Made by a program: the position numbers and the translations under genes | Source of the DNA: Clostridiales bacterium | GTDB taxonomy: Bacteria > Bacillota > Clostridia > Lachnospirales > WQUN01 | Direction of reading: 5' to 3' | Assembly: GCA_031269415.1 (NCBI GenBank) | Contig: JAISZF010000142.1 | Coordinates: forward strand, 1 to 37,633 | DNA length: 37,633 bases | In this document: one piece after another, positions 15,332 through 25,100 of the stretch | Layout of the letters: every line of letters begins with the position of its first letter | How positions within the stretch are numbered: position 1 is the first letter of the stretch | The notes under the pieces: model-generated | What the model was told of the DNA's origin: nothing | The model's database searches: none | The model's input: only the letters and a program-made list of their open reading frames with translations

Positions 15332-16393
15332 TCACGCCCCCAACTTCTCCGCCTGCGCGTTGGTTATGAGGGTATCCATGATCTCATCCAAATCCCCGTC
15401 CAGCACCATATCCAGTTTATGCAGCGTCAGATCGACCCTGTGATCCGTCAGCCGGCTCTGCGGAAAATTATAGGTGCGGATACGTTCGCTGCGGTCGCCT
15501 GTACCCACTTGGCCGCGGCGCTCCGCTGATATCCGTGAACGCTGCTTTTCCTGTTCTATGTCGTACAGCTTGGCGCGCAATATCTTCAAAGCCTTATCTT
15601 TATTCTTGAGCTGCGACTTTTCATCCTGACACGAGATAACGATGCCGGTCGGCGCGTGCGTAACGCGGACCGCGCTGTCCGTTGTATTGACGCTCTGCCC
15701 GCCGTTGCCGGACGAGCGGAACACGTCTATACGCACGTCGTTCATGTCCAGTTCCACGTCCACTTCCTCCGCCTCCGGCAATACCGCCACAGTGACTGTG
15801 GAGGTGTGTACACGCCCGCCCGATTCCGTCACGGGAATACGCTGTACGCGGTGAACGCCGCTTTCATACTTCAGGCGAGAGTAGACGGATTTACCCTGGA
15901 TCATAAAAACAACTTCCTTAAATCCTCCGATATCGCTCTCGTTCACGCTCAATAATTCGATTTTCCAGCGTCGGCGTTCAGCGTACCGTGTATACATACG
16001 AAAGAGATCGCCGGCGAACAGAGCCGCCTCGTCGCCCCCCGCGCCTCCGCGGATTTCAACTATGACGTTTTTTTCGTCGTGGGGGTCCTTGGGAAGCAGC
16101 AGTAATTTCAACTCTTCCGCCGAATACTCAATCTGTTCCTGAAGCGCGCGGATCTCTTCCTTGGCTAACTGCCTAAATTCCTCGTCGTTGGACTGATCCA
16201 GCATCTCCTTGGCGTCCGCCAGATCCCTTTCCGCTTTTTTATATTCCCGGTACTTTTCCACAATAGGGGAAAGATCGCTGTGTTCCTTCATATAAGAACG
16301 CCATGCGCCCTGATCGCCGATTATTTCCGGATCGCTTATCTTTGCGGACAGCAGATTGTACTTGTCGTCCAGTTCTTGTACACGTTCAAACAT
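15332..16393 (-). CDS. prfA: Peptide chain release factor 1
   Basis: Recognises UAA and UAG in the ribosomal A site and triggers peptide release. The GGQ catalytic motif is at residues 231-233 (SSGNGGQSVN). The stop-codon recognition motif is PVT at 187-189, of the RF1 P-x-T type rather than the RF2 SPF. The domain order (helical N-domain, GGAGGDEAALFAGDLFRMY, codon recognition, GGQ, C-terminal basic tail) is complete at 353 residues. It is the target of PrmC, encoded immediately upstream, which methylates the GGQ glutamine. The ATG at 16393 follows the prmC stop by 16 bases. Confidence 0.97.
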   Translation of the reverse strand: MFERVQELDDKYNLLSAKISDPEIIGDQGAWRSYMKEHSDLSPIVEKYREYKKAERDLADAKEMLDQSNDEEFRQLAKEEIRALQEQIEYSAEELKLLLLPKDPHDEKNVIVEIRGGAGGDEAALFAGDLFRMYTRYAERRRWKIELLSVNESDIGGFKEVVFMIQGKSVYSRLKYESGVHRVQRIPVTESGGRVHTSTVTVAVLPEAEEVDVELDMNDVRIDVFRSSGNGGQSVNTTDSAVRVTHAPTGIVISCQDEKSQLKNKDKALKILRAKLYDIEQEKQRSRISAERRGQVGTGDRSERIRTYNFPQSRLTDHRVDLTLHKLDMVLDGDLDEIMDTLITNAQAEKLGA

Positions 16394-16409
16394 AACATCA
16401 CCTTGCTTT

Positions 16410-17210
16410 TCACTTGTGAGCGGTAATAACCCTATTATGTCCCGCCAGATCCTTTATTACTTTAACATCCGTAAAACCGTTTCGCAGCAATATAGTTCTT
16501 ACGTCTTCCGCCTGATTGTATCCGATTTCATAAACAATATAATTGGAAGCCATTTCGGTTACAGCCCTATAGAAATTCAATCCGTCCGCGCCGCCGTCGA
16601 GAGCCAGGCGCGGCTCATAATTCGCGACCGATCCGGCCAGAAGATCTATTTCATCGCTTGGTATATAGGGGGGATTGGAGATTATCATATCAAACATGCC
16701 CGGATCTACATTGCTGAATAGATCCGACTGTATAAACCTGACTGAAACGCTGTACCTGTCAGCGTTCCTCTTCGCGGTTTCTAAAGCCGCGACGTCGATG
16801 TCCGTCGATGTTATGTCCAGATCGTCGAGGCATATCGCTGCCAGCGACACCGATATACATCCGCTTCCCGCGCCGATCTCAAGAATTCTCTTAACGCCGG
16901 TTTGTTTAATAATATTTAACGCCGCCTCGACTACGGTTTCTGTATCCGGCCTCGGGATAAGAGTATGCTCGTTCACCTCAAAATCCAGCCCCATAAATTC
17001 GCGGACGCCTGCTATATAAGCCAACGGTTTATGAGCGGCTCTTTGTTCGACATACACCCTGAAACGGGCGGATTCAACCTCGGTAAGCGTTTCGTCGTCC
17101 CCCGCGGTCATAATATTAATTTTGGTTCGATTTGTGACAAAAGCCATTATAAGGATCGCGTCCAGATAATCAATACGCCCGCGCGCCCAATTCAACAAGC
17201 CTTTCAGCAA
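16410..17210 (-). CDS. prmC: Release factor glutamine N5-methyltransferase
   Basis: SAM-dependent enzyme that methylates the glutamine of the release-factor GGQ motif. The N-terminal helical part contains YIAGVREFMGLDFEV and LIPRPDTE. The Rossmann methyltransferase domain has EIGAGSGCIS at 111-120 and the catalytic NPPY at 179-182. The 266 residues are slightly short but complete. The TTG start at 17210 overlaps the DUF1385 stop by seven bases (TTGCTGA), consistent with coupled translation. Its substrate prfA is the next gene, as in many Bacillota. Confidence 0.94.
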   Translation of the reverse strand: MLKGLLNWARGRIDYLDAILIMAFVTNRTKINIMTAGDDETLTEVESARFRVYVEQRAAHKPLAYIAGVREFMGLDFEVNEHTLIPRPDTETVVEAALNIIKQTGVKRILEIGAGSGCISVSLAAICLDDLDITSTDIDVAALETAKRNADRYSVSVRFIQSDLFSNVDPGMFDMIISNPPYIPSDEIDLLAGSVANYEPRLALDGGADGLNFYRAVTEMASNYIVYEIGYNQAEDVRTILLRNGFTDVKVIKDLAGHNRVITAHK

Positions 17211-18169
17211 GATTTCGGCTCGCTCTCCAATACGGCGTTCATCGCGGTTATAGCTGTTTCAATCATGCCGTCGTCGGGTTCGGCGGTGGTGATCCTTTGC
17301 AGGCATAAGCCGGGGTAACTGATCGCGTTTACGAACGCGTTGTCATTGCGGCCCGCCCATTTAATGATTTCATACGACAGCCCCGCTATCAGCGGCACTA
17401 AGATAACGCGCGAAAGAAGCCGCAAAATAACCACGTCCGTCCGCACGAACATAAACACCAGCATAGCCATGACCATGACGATTAGCAGAAAACTGGTGCC
17501 GCAGCGCTTATGCAGCCGGGAATGATTCCGCACGTTTTCAACGGTCAGCTCACTCTGATGCTCAAAGCAATTTATAGTCTTGTGTTCCGCCCCGTGATAC
17601 TGATATACGCGCTTAATATCCTTAGACAGCGAAACCAGATAAACATACGCCAGAAATATGGCAATACGCAGCAGACCCTCCACAATACCCAGCGCCCAGG
17701 TATTTTCACCCAGAAGAGGCGTGAAGAAATGCCCCAGCCATACAGGCAGCAGCATGAACAGGCCCACGGCGAGGCCTATGGCGATCACGACCACTCCGTA
17801 CATAATCACGTTATTCATCTTGTCGCCAAATATCTTTTCAAGTTTTTTTTCAAAAGCGGACGGTTCTTCATCCGTGTCTTCCAGACCGGCAATCTCGGCT
17901 GACTGCGTAATGATGCGCATACCTGTCACCAGCGATTCCAGGAACGACACGACCCCGCGCACCACGGGCCATTTCAAAACAGGATATTTATCCCCAATGG
18001 GCGTCATTGTCTTTCTTACCAATTCTATGGTTTGATCGGGCTTGCGCACAGCCATCGCGTACATACGCCTGCCGCGCATCATTACGCCCTCCATGACGGC
18101 CTGACCGCCGATCATGGTCTGTTTAACGCCCTTCACATTCAAAGCGTCCTTGATTCTAGGCTCGGCCAT
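17204..18169 (-). CDS. DUF1385 membrane protein
   Basis: A conserved Bacillota family of unknown biochemical function, usually found next to prmC and prfA as here. The N-terminal signature GGQAVMEGVMMRGRRMYAMA is clear. Several hydrophobic segments follow: about residues 122-145, 160-182 and 225-260. A cytoplasmic motif YHGAEHKTINCFE sits between them. At 321 residues it is full length. I chose the ATG at 18169 rather than the TTG one codon upstream, as it sits at a good distance from GGAGGG. Gene context suggests a link to translation or cell-envelope homeostasis, but this has not been shown. Confidence 0.9.
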   Translation of the reverse strand: MAEPRIKDALNVKGVKQTMIGGQAVMEGVMMRGRRMYAMAVRKPDQTIELVRKTMTPIGDKYPVLKWPVVRGVVSFLESLVTGMRIITQSAEIAGLEDTDEEPSAFEKKLEKIFGDKMNNVIMYGVVVIAIGLAVGLFMLLPVWLGHFFTPLLGENTWALGIVEGLLRIAIFLAYVYLVSLSKDIKRVYQYHGAEHKTINCFEHQSELTVENVRNHSRLHKRCGTSFLLIVMVMAMLVFMFVRTDVVILRLLSRVILVPLIAGLSYEIIKWAGRNDNAFVNAISYPGLCLQRITTAEPDDGMIETAITAMNAVLESEPKSC

Positions 18170-18184
18170 CAAATCCCTCCATCA

Positions 18185-19372
18185 TTAAAATTCTTCAGTC
18201 AAATGCGAAGGCCGTATTGTAAATACCTTTCGGAGCGTCTCCGCGTTTCCACGCAATATTAAATCCCCGCGCGTCAGCAGCGCGCTGTCCAGTGTACGGA
18301 ATCCCATGACCAACTGGCTTAACGCGGGAATGTCGGCTGTCAAGTCCGCGGGCGCGTCCACTCGCGTTACTTCCGATTTACCGTCGGCGTACTCAACCTG
18401 AAATACGCCGTTGTTCCCGGGCAATCGCGGATCGTTAACCTCAATCCGATAAACGCCGTGACCTTCCGGCTTCCGCGTTGATTCGAGTGCCCTTTCCACA
18501 TGTACTATCCGCGTCATGTCACGAGGTATAATCGACGTTGAAAACTCCCAATTGTCCGGTATAATATCAGAGAATTGTATATACGTGGGGGCCTGCCAAG
18601 TGATGTCCGAACCTTGCAGCAATGAAACAAACGCAAGCGTGCCGTACAACGCCTGAGAATCCACGAAAGCCAGCTCGTTAATGGTTAACTCATTATTCCT
18701 CCACTGCTTCTCACCCTGTTTTATCTGTATGTAGCCCCTGGCCGCTCCGCTTTCGTCGCGCCAGATGTAGGTACACACGCCTGTGTTATAGGGGTCGTTG
18801 CGCGTGAATTTCTTCCACCACATCCGCTCCGGCGAGCTGTCGCGAAGTATGGCGTGGTTGAGGTTTTTGATGTACTCGTTGAATACGGCGTTCAGCTCGT
18901 CCGTCGGATCGCCGGGGAAATGCTGGGTAAACGAGCCGCGCGCGGGCAGTTTGTCAAAATTACGCACCTTGGTGGTGATGGATTGACGGCAGTTGCAGAG
19001 TTCATAACCCATCCGCCGATAGAATGAGTGCGAGAACGGGGCGAGATTGCTGAACTCCGTACCGATTTCGTACTCGTTTTCCAGTATTGTCCGCAATAAG
19101 GCGAATATCTTTCCGCCGTGCCGAGATTCCGGGAGAGAAGACACTCCGCTGATGCCGCACATAGAAACGGTATGACCATCGAATCGCGTCTTATACGGTA
19201 TCGCGGTAATATCTGATACCAGCCGCCCGTTTTCAAAATATCCCCATGTCCAGTCCGCGGGCAGGTTAGGGTCGTCGTCAGGCTTAGTGAAATCCTTACG
19301 CGCGTTGAAGGCTATGCAGCGAATTCTTTTCATATCCTCCTGTTCGGACGGATCCAGTCTGCGAATGTTCAT
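18185..19372 (-). CDS. Eis-like GNAT N-acetyltransferase
   Basis: The layout matches the Eis superfamily: an N-terminal GNAT domain, a second GNAT-like domain and a C-terminal SCP2-type sterol-carrier fold. The acetyl-CoA loop is GISGVSSLPESRHGGKIFAL (about residues 73-92), and FSNLAPFSHSFYRRMGYE follows as in Eis proteins. The C-terminus includes VFQVEYADGKSEVTRVD. Eis proteins acetylate amines of aminoglycosides, peptides or proteins, and the substrate here cannot be told. At 395 residues it is full length. The ATG overlaps the ribF stop (TAATG) with AAAGGAG inside the ribF end, so it is translationally coupled to the infB operon. Confidence 0.88.
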   Translation of the reverse strand: MNIRRLDPSEQEDMKRIRCIAFNARKDFTKPDDDPNLPADWTWGYFENGRLVSDITAIPYKTRFDGHTVSMCGISGVSSLPESRHGGKIFALLRTILENEYEIGTEFSNLAPFSHSFYRRMGYELCNCRQSITTKVRNFDKLPARGSFTQHFPGDPTDELNAVFNEYIKNLNHAILRDSSPERMWWKKFTRNDPYNTGVCTYIWRDESGAARGYIQIKQGEKQWRNNELTINELAFVDSQALYGTLAFVSLLQGSDITWQAPTYIQFSDIIPDNWEFSTSIIPRDMTRIVHVERALESTRKPEGHGVYRIEVNDPRLPGNNGVFQVEYADGKSEVTRVDAPADLTADIPALSQLVMGFRTLDSALLTRGDLILRGNAETLRKVFTIRPSHLTEEF

Positions 19373-19935
19373 TATTTCTCCTTTATACGCCTGCCCAGCA
19401 GGCGTTCCGCGAGCGCGGCGTCATTATTCGCGAGGGCTTCGCGTATGCGTGATGAGCTTACCGGCTCGCCGTCTAACTCTATATTTTTTACGATTTCCAC
19501 AAGGGCGCCGTATTCTTTTCCGGCGCTTCGCAGCATTGCGGTCTCGCCGTTTCCGCCGCTGCCGAAACGGAAGTTTTCGCCAACAATCAGCGCCCGGCAT
19601 CGCAGCTCATCGAATATAATACGTATGAACGCGTCCGGGGATACAGCCGCGAACGCCTTGTCGAACGGATAATTCAGTAAAATATCTATGCCTAAGCCGG
19701 ACAGGATATCCGCCTTCTGTTCCTCGCTGAGCAGCGGCTCAAACGGCTTGCCGGATAATATGGCGGCGGGATTAGGGTGGAACGTAAACACCATTGAGAA
19801 TACACCCAGCGACTTCGCGTACTCAATGGCCTTTTTAAACAAGGCCATATGCCCCAGGTGCATACCGTCAAACTTACCGATGGTCATGGCGTGGGGTTGA
19901 TTTAGATTAAACGTTTTATCGGAAATAATCCTCAT
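19372..19935 (-). CDS. ribF: RibF-like FMN adenylyltransferase domain without riboflavin kinase
   Basis: Bacterial RibF proteins are bifunctional, with an N-terminal FAD synthetase (nucleotidyltransferase) domain and a C-terminal riboflavin kinase domain, about 300-320 residues in total. Here only the first domain is present (187 residues from the ATG at 19935, or 191 from the overlapping GTG at 19947). The nucleotidyltransferase signature TIGKFDGMHLGHMALF and the C-terminal VSSSRIREALANND are intact. The protein stops right after LLGRRIKEK, where the kinase domain should begin. The stop is built into the start and ribosome binding site of the next gene, so it looks fixed rather than a fresh frameshift. 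A separate riboflavin kinase would be required elsewhere. Position after truB is standard. Confidence 0.88.
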   Translation of the reverse strand: MRIISDKTFNLNQPHAMTIGKFDGMHLGHMALFKKAIEYAKSLGVFSMVFTFHPNPAAILSGKPFEPLLSEEQKADILSGLGIDILLNYPFDKAFAAVSPDAFIRIIFDELRCRALIVGENFRFGSGGNGETAMLRSAGKEYGALVEIVKNIELDGEPVSSSRIREALANNDAALAERLLGRRIKEK

Positions 19936-19939
19936 ATAT

Positions 19940-20854
19940 TCATTCACCAGTCAGCATTACGCGCGGCTTGAAAAATTCGCCGGCGCGTTGATAAACGCCC
20001 GCCGTATTTCCGCCCAGCGTAAGAAATATCAGATCGTCTTCACTCGCGCCAGACCCGTTTTCGCAGACGCTGACACGGATGGGGTTCCCGTTTATAACGG
20101 ATTTTTCCAAATACAACGGCGCTTCAATTGTTTTATAAGGTAAAACGGTTTCGATGGGAGTCAGAATTTCATTAACACGGTTCTCCGCCGCGTATTCCCT
20201 TAACTGATCCAGGGTGACGCTTGCCGATAGGCGAAAAGGCCCTGAACGCGTACGGATCAGGCTGCTCATGCATCCGCCGCGGCCCAGCGCCCGGCCAATA
20301 TCCGCGCATAATGAGCGGATATATGTACCCTTGGAGCAATCGACATCCATTACCGCGGTAAAGGTTTCGGGGTTGTATTCAACGATATCGATGCGTGAAA
20401 TACTTACCTTACGCGGCGCGCGATCCGCTGTTTTGCCGGCTCGCGCCAGCTCGTAAAGTTTTTTGCCGCCTACTTTGATCGCGGAATACATGGGCGGAAT
20501 TTGGAAGGTTTCGCCCAAAAATTGACTTGCGGCGTTTTTCAGCGTGATTAAATCAGTGACGACATGGTTTTCAGTCAGAATTTTCCCCGTCAGATCGTCC
20601 GTATCCGTGGTGACGCCCAGTCTTAATCCGGCGCGGTAACTCTTGCCGCCGCCGATGTAATCTGCAATCTTTGTGGCCTTGCCGACGCATACGGGCAAAA
20701 CGCCCTCGGCGTCCGGATCCAGCGTGCCGGTATGCCCGGCCTTAACGCGGCCCAAGATCTTGCGTACCACGGATACAACGTCTGATGATGTATATCCCTT
20801 TTCCTTGTAAATATTCAAAACGCCTGACAGGCGGTTATCCGACTGCCCGCTCAC
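19940..20854 (-). CDS. truB: tRNA pseudouridine(55) synthase
   Basis: Makes the universally conserved pseudouridine 55 in the T-loop of tRNA. The catalytic Asp46 lies in AGHTGTLDPDAEGVLPVC. NIYKEKGYTSSDVV at the N-terminus and CSKGTYIRSLCADIGRALG in the middle are family motifs. The 304 residues include a C-terminal PUA-like part. The GTG start overlaps the nrnA stop as GTGA, and the gene's end overlaps or abuts ribF. Confidence 0.96.
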   Translation of the reverse strand: MSGQSDNRLSGVLNIYKEKGYTSSDVVSVVRKILGRVKAGHTGTLDPDAEGVLPVCVGKATKIADYIGGGKSYRAGLRLGVTTDTDDLTGKILTENHVVTDLITLKNAASQFLGETFQIPPMYSAIKVGGKKLYELARAGKTADRAPRKVSISRIDIVEYNPETFTAVMDVDCSKGTYIRSLCADIGRALGRGGCMSSLIRTRSGPFRLSASVTLDQLREYAAENRVNEILTPIETVLPYKTIEAPLYLEKSVINGNPIRVSVCENGSGASEDDLIFLTLGGNTAGVYQRAGEFFKPRVMLTGE

Positions 20855-21819
20855 GCTGTTTCTATGGCGCTTAGAACCGCGCGTGACATTTCGGCGTACG
20901 CTTCGGTCAGCGGCGCGCGTATGGTACAGCCCGCGGCGTGCTTGTGCCCGCCTCCGCCGAATGCCTTGGCCATTTCACTGACATTTGCTGTTAATGAGCG
21001 CATACTGGCCTTTACCTCACCTTTGAACCTCTCGTATAAGAATGCGGATACCTCCACGCCCCGTATATTCAGCAGATATTCTGATATCCCGTCTGTATCC
21101 GTAGCCTCCGCGCCGATATCAGCCATTTCTTCCGATGAGATGAACGAGAAAGCGGCGCGGCCGTTTCGCGGCAGATCCAAATTCTTCAGCGCGGCGCGCA
21201 TAACATGTGTTTCCGCCAGACTGTGCCGCTCTAACAGTTCATTGTATATATCGGTAAACGGGATGTTAAGCTTAATCAGTTCGGAAGCGATACGCATTGT
21301 TTCCGGACCGGCGCAGCTATGCCGGAACCCGCCCGTATCCGTCAGCAGCCCGGCGTAAAGCGCCGAACCGATATCGGAATCCAGCTCAATCATCGGCGAC
21401 ACAAGACGGTATATCAATTCACACGTCGAGGAAGCGCATGAATCCAGATACACATGCCCGGCGAACGGATCGTGACTGATATGATGGTCTATACATACCG
21501 TGACGGGCGCGAGTTTCATGAGTCCAAACGGATCGAAAACCCTTTCAGGGGTGGCGCAGTCCAGCGCCATGAACACTGAAACCGCAGGCGCGGCGGCCTC
21601 GTCCCGCCAAATGAGTTCCTGACCCGGTATAATTGAATTCTTGTCATGGAACTTATCTAAAACAACATTTACGCGCGTCCCCAGCTTTTTCAGCGATAAA
21701 CCCATGGCCAGACATGACCCGACCGCGTCGCTGTCCGGGTTGACATGCGCGGTTATCACAAAATCGTCGTTTTCAAGCAGTACGCGTCTTACTTCGTCCA
21801 GAACGGCGTCGTTATTCAT
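20851..21819 (-). CDS. nrnA: DHH/DHHA1 phosphoesterase, NrnA type
   Basis: NrnA degrades nano-RNA oligonucleotides and dephosphorylates pAp. The DHH domain shows ITAHVNPDSDAVGSCLAMG (near the N-terminus), MALDCATP and CIDHHISHDPF. The DHHA1 domain ends with AFGGGGHKHAAGCTI. All metal-binding Asp/His positions I can check are present. I start at the ATG at 21819 with GGATG just upstream; ATGs at 21825 and further upstream would overlap rbfA more. The rbfA-nrnA-truB order is the usual one in Bacillota. About 322 residues, normal length. Confidence 0.93.
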   Translation of the reverse strand: MNNDAVLDEVRRVLLENDDFVITAHVNPDSDAVGSCLAMGLSLKKLGTRVNVVLDKFHDKNSIIPGQELIWRDEAAAPAVSVFMALDCATPERVFDPFGLMKLAPVTVCIDHHISHDPFAGHVYLDSCASSTCELIYRLVSPMIELDSDIGSALYAGLLTDTGGFRHSCAGPETMRIASELIKLNIPFTDIYNELLERHSLAETHVMRAALKNLDLPRNGRAAFSFISSEEMADIGAEATDTDGISEYLLNIRGVEVSAFLYERFKGEVKASMRSLTANVSEMAKAFGGGGHKHAAGCTIRAPLTEAYAEMSRAVLSAIETA

Positions 21820-22189
21820 TATCATCCATATCCCCGTTCGTGTCACGTTTAATAACATCTTCAATCAGCTTATCCATTTTAAAACCGTATTCCACAGAGT
21901 CGTCGAACAGGAAATTGAGTTCGGGCGTACGCCTCGGATTGGCGCGTTCCGCCAGCTGTTTGCGTATAAAACCCGCGGCGTTCCGCAGGCCGGCCAATGT
22001 CTCTTTCTGTTCTTCCGGGCCGCCTAGAATGCTGACATATACTTTACAGTATTTCAGGTCGACGCTGGTATCCGCTTTCAGAACACTTACAATACTTCCG
22101 ACACGCGGGTCTTTCAATTCCGAACGGATTATTTCAGCGATCTCCCTGGCAAAATCATTATTCTGCCGAATCATGCGGTCGCTTTTCAT
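21812..22189 (-). CDS. rbfA: 30S ribosome-binding factor A
   Basis: Late 16S rRNA maturation factor with a single KH-type domain. Motifs: IAEIIRSELKDPRVGSIVSV, VDLKYCKVYVSILG and the C-terminal RANPRRTPELNFLFDDSVEYG. I start at the ATG at 22189, which overlaps the infB stop (ATGA) and has GGAGG 11 bases ahead; longer upstream readings run inside infB. At 125 residues it is the normal size. Confidence 0.95.
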   Translation of the reverse strand: MKSDRMIRQNNDFAREIAEIIRSELKDPRVGSIVSVLKADTSVDLKYCKVYVSILGGPEEQKETLAGLRNAAGFIRKQLAERANPRRTPELNFLFDDSVEYGFKMDKLIEDVIKRDTNGDMDDNE

Positions 22190-25100
22190 CTTGGGATTTC
22201 CTCCATCATATAAGCCTCGGCGATGTCGCCCTCTTTTATATCGTTGAATTTGGAGAACAGCAGCCCGCACTCGTAACCCGAGTTAACCTCGCGCACGTCG
22301 TCTTTAAAGCGCCGTAGGGTTTCCAGCGTGCCGTCGTAAACAACCTTGCCGTCGCGCACTACCCGGACCTGCGAGCCGCGAGTGACCTTACCGTCCGTGA
22401 CATACGAACCGCCGATAGTGCCGACGCCCGACGCCTTAAACAACTGCCTGATCTCCGCGTGTCCGATAACCTTTTCCTGGAATACAGGATCCAGCATGCC
22501 CTTCATGGCGGCGGTAATATCCTCGATGGCGTTGTAGATAACACGATACAGCCGTAAATCCACCTTTTCGGAGTCCGCCATTGCCTTGGCGTTCGCTTCC
22601 GGCCTGACATTGAACCCTATGATGATCGCGTTCGATGAGGAAGCCAGCATGACGTCCGATTCGGTGACCGCGCCCACGCCGCCGTGAATAACCTGCACGC
22701 GCACCTCGCTGTTGGATAGCTTCTCCAAACTGGTGCGCAGCGCCTCAACGGAGCCCTGCACATCCGCTTTTAACACGATGTTCAAATCTTTAACGCTTCC
22801 CGCCTGAATCTGGCTAAAGAGATCATCCAAGGACACCTTTTGAGGCATGGCTTTTATCATGTTGACCCTGCCCTTGGCTATGACGGATTCGGCCAACATG
22901 CGCGCCTGTTTTTCATTCTGCGCCACATAGAACGCGTCGCCGGCAGCTGGCACGTCCGCCAGGCCCAGAATCTCAGCGGGTATGGACGGCCCCGCCGTCT
23001 TTATCTTTTTGCCCTTATCGTCCATCATGGCACGGATACGGCCGAAACACGGACCAGCCACAACGGTGTCGCCCACTTTCAGCGTGCCGTCCTGCACCAG
23101 CACCGTCGCCACCGCGCCGCGCCCTTTATCCAATTGCGCTTCCACGATCGTGCCGCGCGCGGGTTTGTCGGGGTTGGCCTTCAGCTCTTTCATTTCAGCC
23201 ACAATTATAATCATTTCCAGCAAGCGATCGATGTTGGTTCGCTGCAGCGCGGAAACATTGACCGAGATGGTGTCGCCGCCCCAGTCCTCAACCAGAATGC
23301 CGTGCTCGGTCAATTCCTGCTTTACGCGGTCGGGGTTCGCCCCCGCCTTATCCATTTTATTGATAGCCACTAAAATGTCAACGCCCGCGGCTTTGGCGTG
23401 GTTGATCGCCTCAACGGTCTGCGGCATAACCCCGTCGTCCGCGGCCACGACCAGCACGGCGATATCCGTAACCTGCGCGCCGCGCATACGCATGGCCGTA
23501 AAGGCCTCATGACCCGGCGTGTCCAGAAATGTAATCGGCTTGCCGTTTATCGCGACGGTATACGCGCCTATATGCTGCGTAATGCCTCCCGCCTCGGTCT
23601 CGGTCACGCGCGTGCTGCGGATGGCGTCCAACAAGGACGTCTTGCCGTGATCCACATGTCCCATAACGACGACCACCGGCGGACGCTCCGTTTTTTCTTC
23701 CTCAGAATCTCCTGACTGTGAGAAAGCCTGCTCGAACGGATCTACTTCCACGGCTTCCTCAACGACGACGTTGAACGCCTCGCCGACTCTAACGGCTGTG
23801 TCGAAATCGATCTCCTGCGTCACCGTAGCCATTATACCCAGCTTCATCAGCGATTTGACGACGTCCGCCCCGGAGCGGCGCAGTTCCTCGGCCAGTTCCT
23901 TTACCGTAAGCACGAGCGGGATCTTAATCAAACTGATATCCGGCTCTATCTTTTTCGGAATAAGCTTCTTAACTTCTTTTGATTTCTTTTGCGGCACGGG
24001 CTTTTTTTGGAAAAACTGTTTGCTTTCCTTCTGGTTCCCGTCTTTCTTGCCTTTGGCTTTTTCTATCCGCGCCTGTTCGCTCTTTTGGAAGAGCTGCTTC
24101 CTATCGTCTTTCGAAGGCTGTTCCACAACCTTTTTATCGTCTTTTTTCCCAAAAGGCGGCTTGGAATCCCTGCGTGGGAAACCCGGTCTGCCGTCGTCTT
24201 TCTTGGGGAAACCGCCCGCTTGACCGTCTCTGCGTTGAAAACCGCTCGTTTGGCCGTCCTTACGCTGAAAGCTTCCCGTCTGCGACTGGCCGTCTCTGCG
24301 TTGAAACCCGCCCGTAGCCGACTGGCCGTCTCTGCGTTGAAAACCGCCCGTTGGCGACTGGCCGTCCCTGCGCTGAAAACCGCCCGTTGGCGCTTGGCCG
24401 TCTCTGCGCTGAAAACCGCCCTGCTGGCCGTCCCTGCGTTGGAAACCGCCTTGCTGGCCGTCTCTGCGCGGGTAAGCGCCCTGTTGGCCGTCCCTGCGTG
24501 GGTAACCGCCCTGCTGACCGTCTCTGCGCTGGGAAGACCCCTGCTGACCATCCCGCTGTCCCTGGCCTTCACGCCGCTGTCCGGTTTCACCCTGGGCGGG
24601 AGTTTCGCGCCGCTGCTCTTCTCCTTGGGCATTGTTTTCTCTATGCGGCCTCCGCTCTCCATCGCGGCGGAAATTCTGCCGCTCGGATGATAAAGAGGGC
24701 TGGCCCTCGCGGCGTACGCCTTCGCCTTCACGGCGATCAGTATCTCTATGTTCCCCATCCCGGCGAAATCCGCCTTCTCTGTATTGTCCGCGCCGCTGCC
24801 CGCCTTGTTGACCGGAACCTTCGCGCCGCTGCTGACCGCCTTGCTGCCCGGAGCCTTCGCGCCGCTGCCCGGAACCGTCACGCCGCTGACCGCCTTGCTG
24901 ACCGTCGCGCCGCTGTGCGCCCTGCCGCTCGCTCTGACCGTCGCGCCGCTGTCCGTCCCGTTCACGCCGCTGGCCTTGCGAAAATTCTCTGTCGCGCCTT
25001 GGCGCGTTCTGATCCCTCTGGCTTCCGGCTTCGTGTTGATCCTGCTGCCCTCCGGACTCCCTCTGACCGCCTTGTTCTCTGTCCCCGCGCCTCTGGAAGC

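Noticed and set aside
24166..24558. Regularly spaced repeat resembling a CRISPR array
   Set aside because: The units are in-frame codons of infB, vary in length by whole codons, and no cas genes or unique spacers are present.
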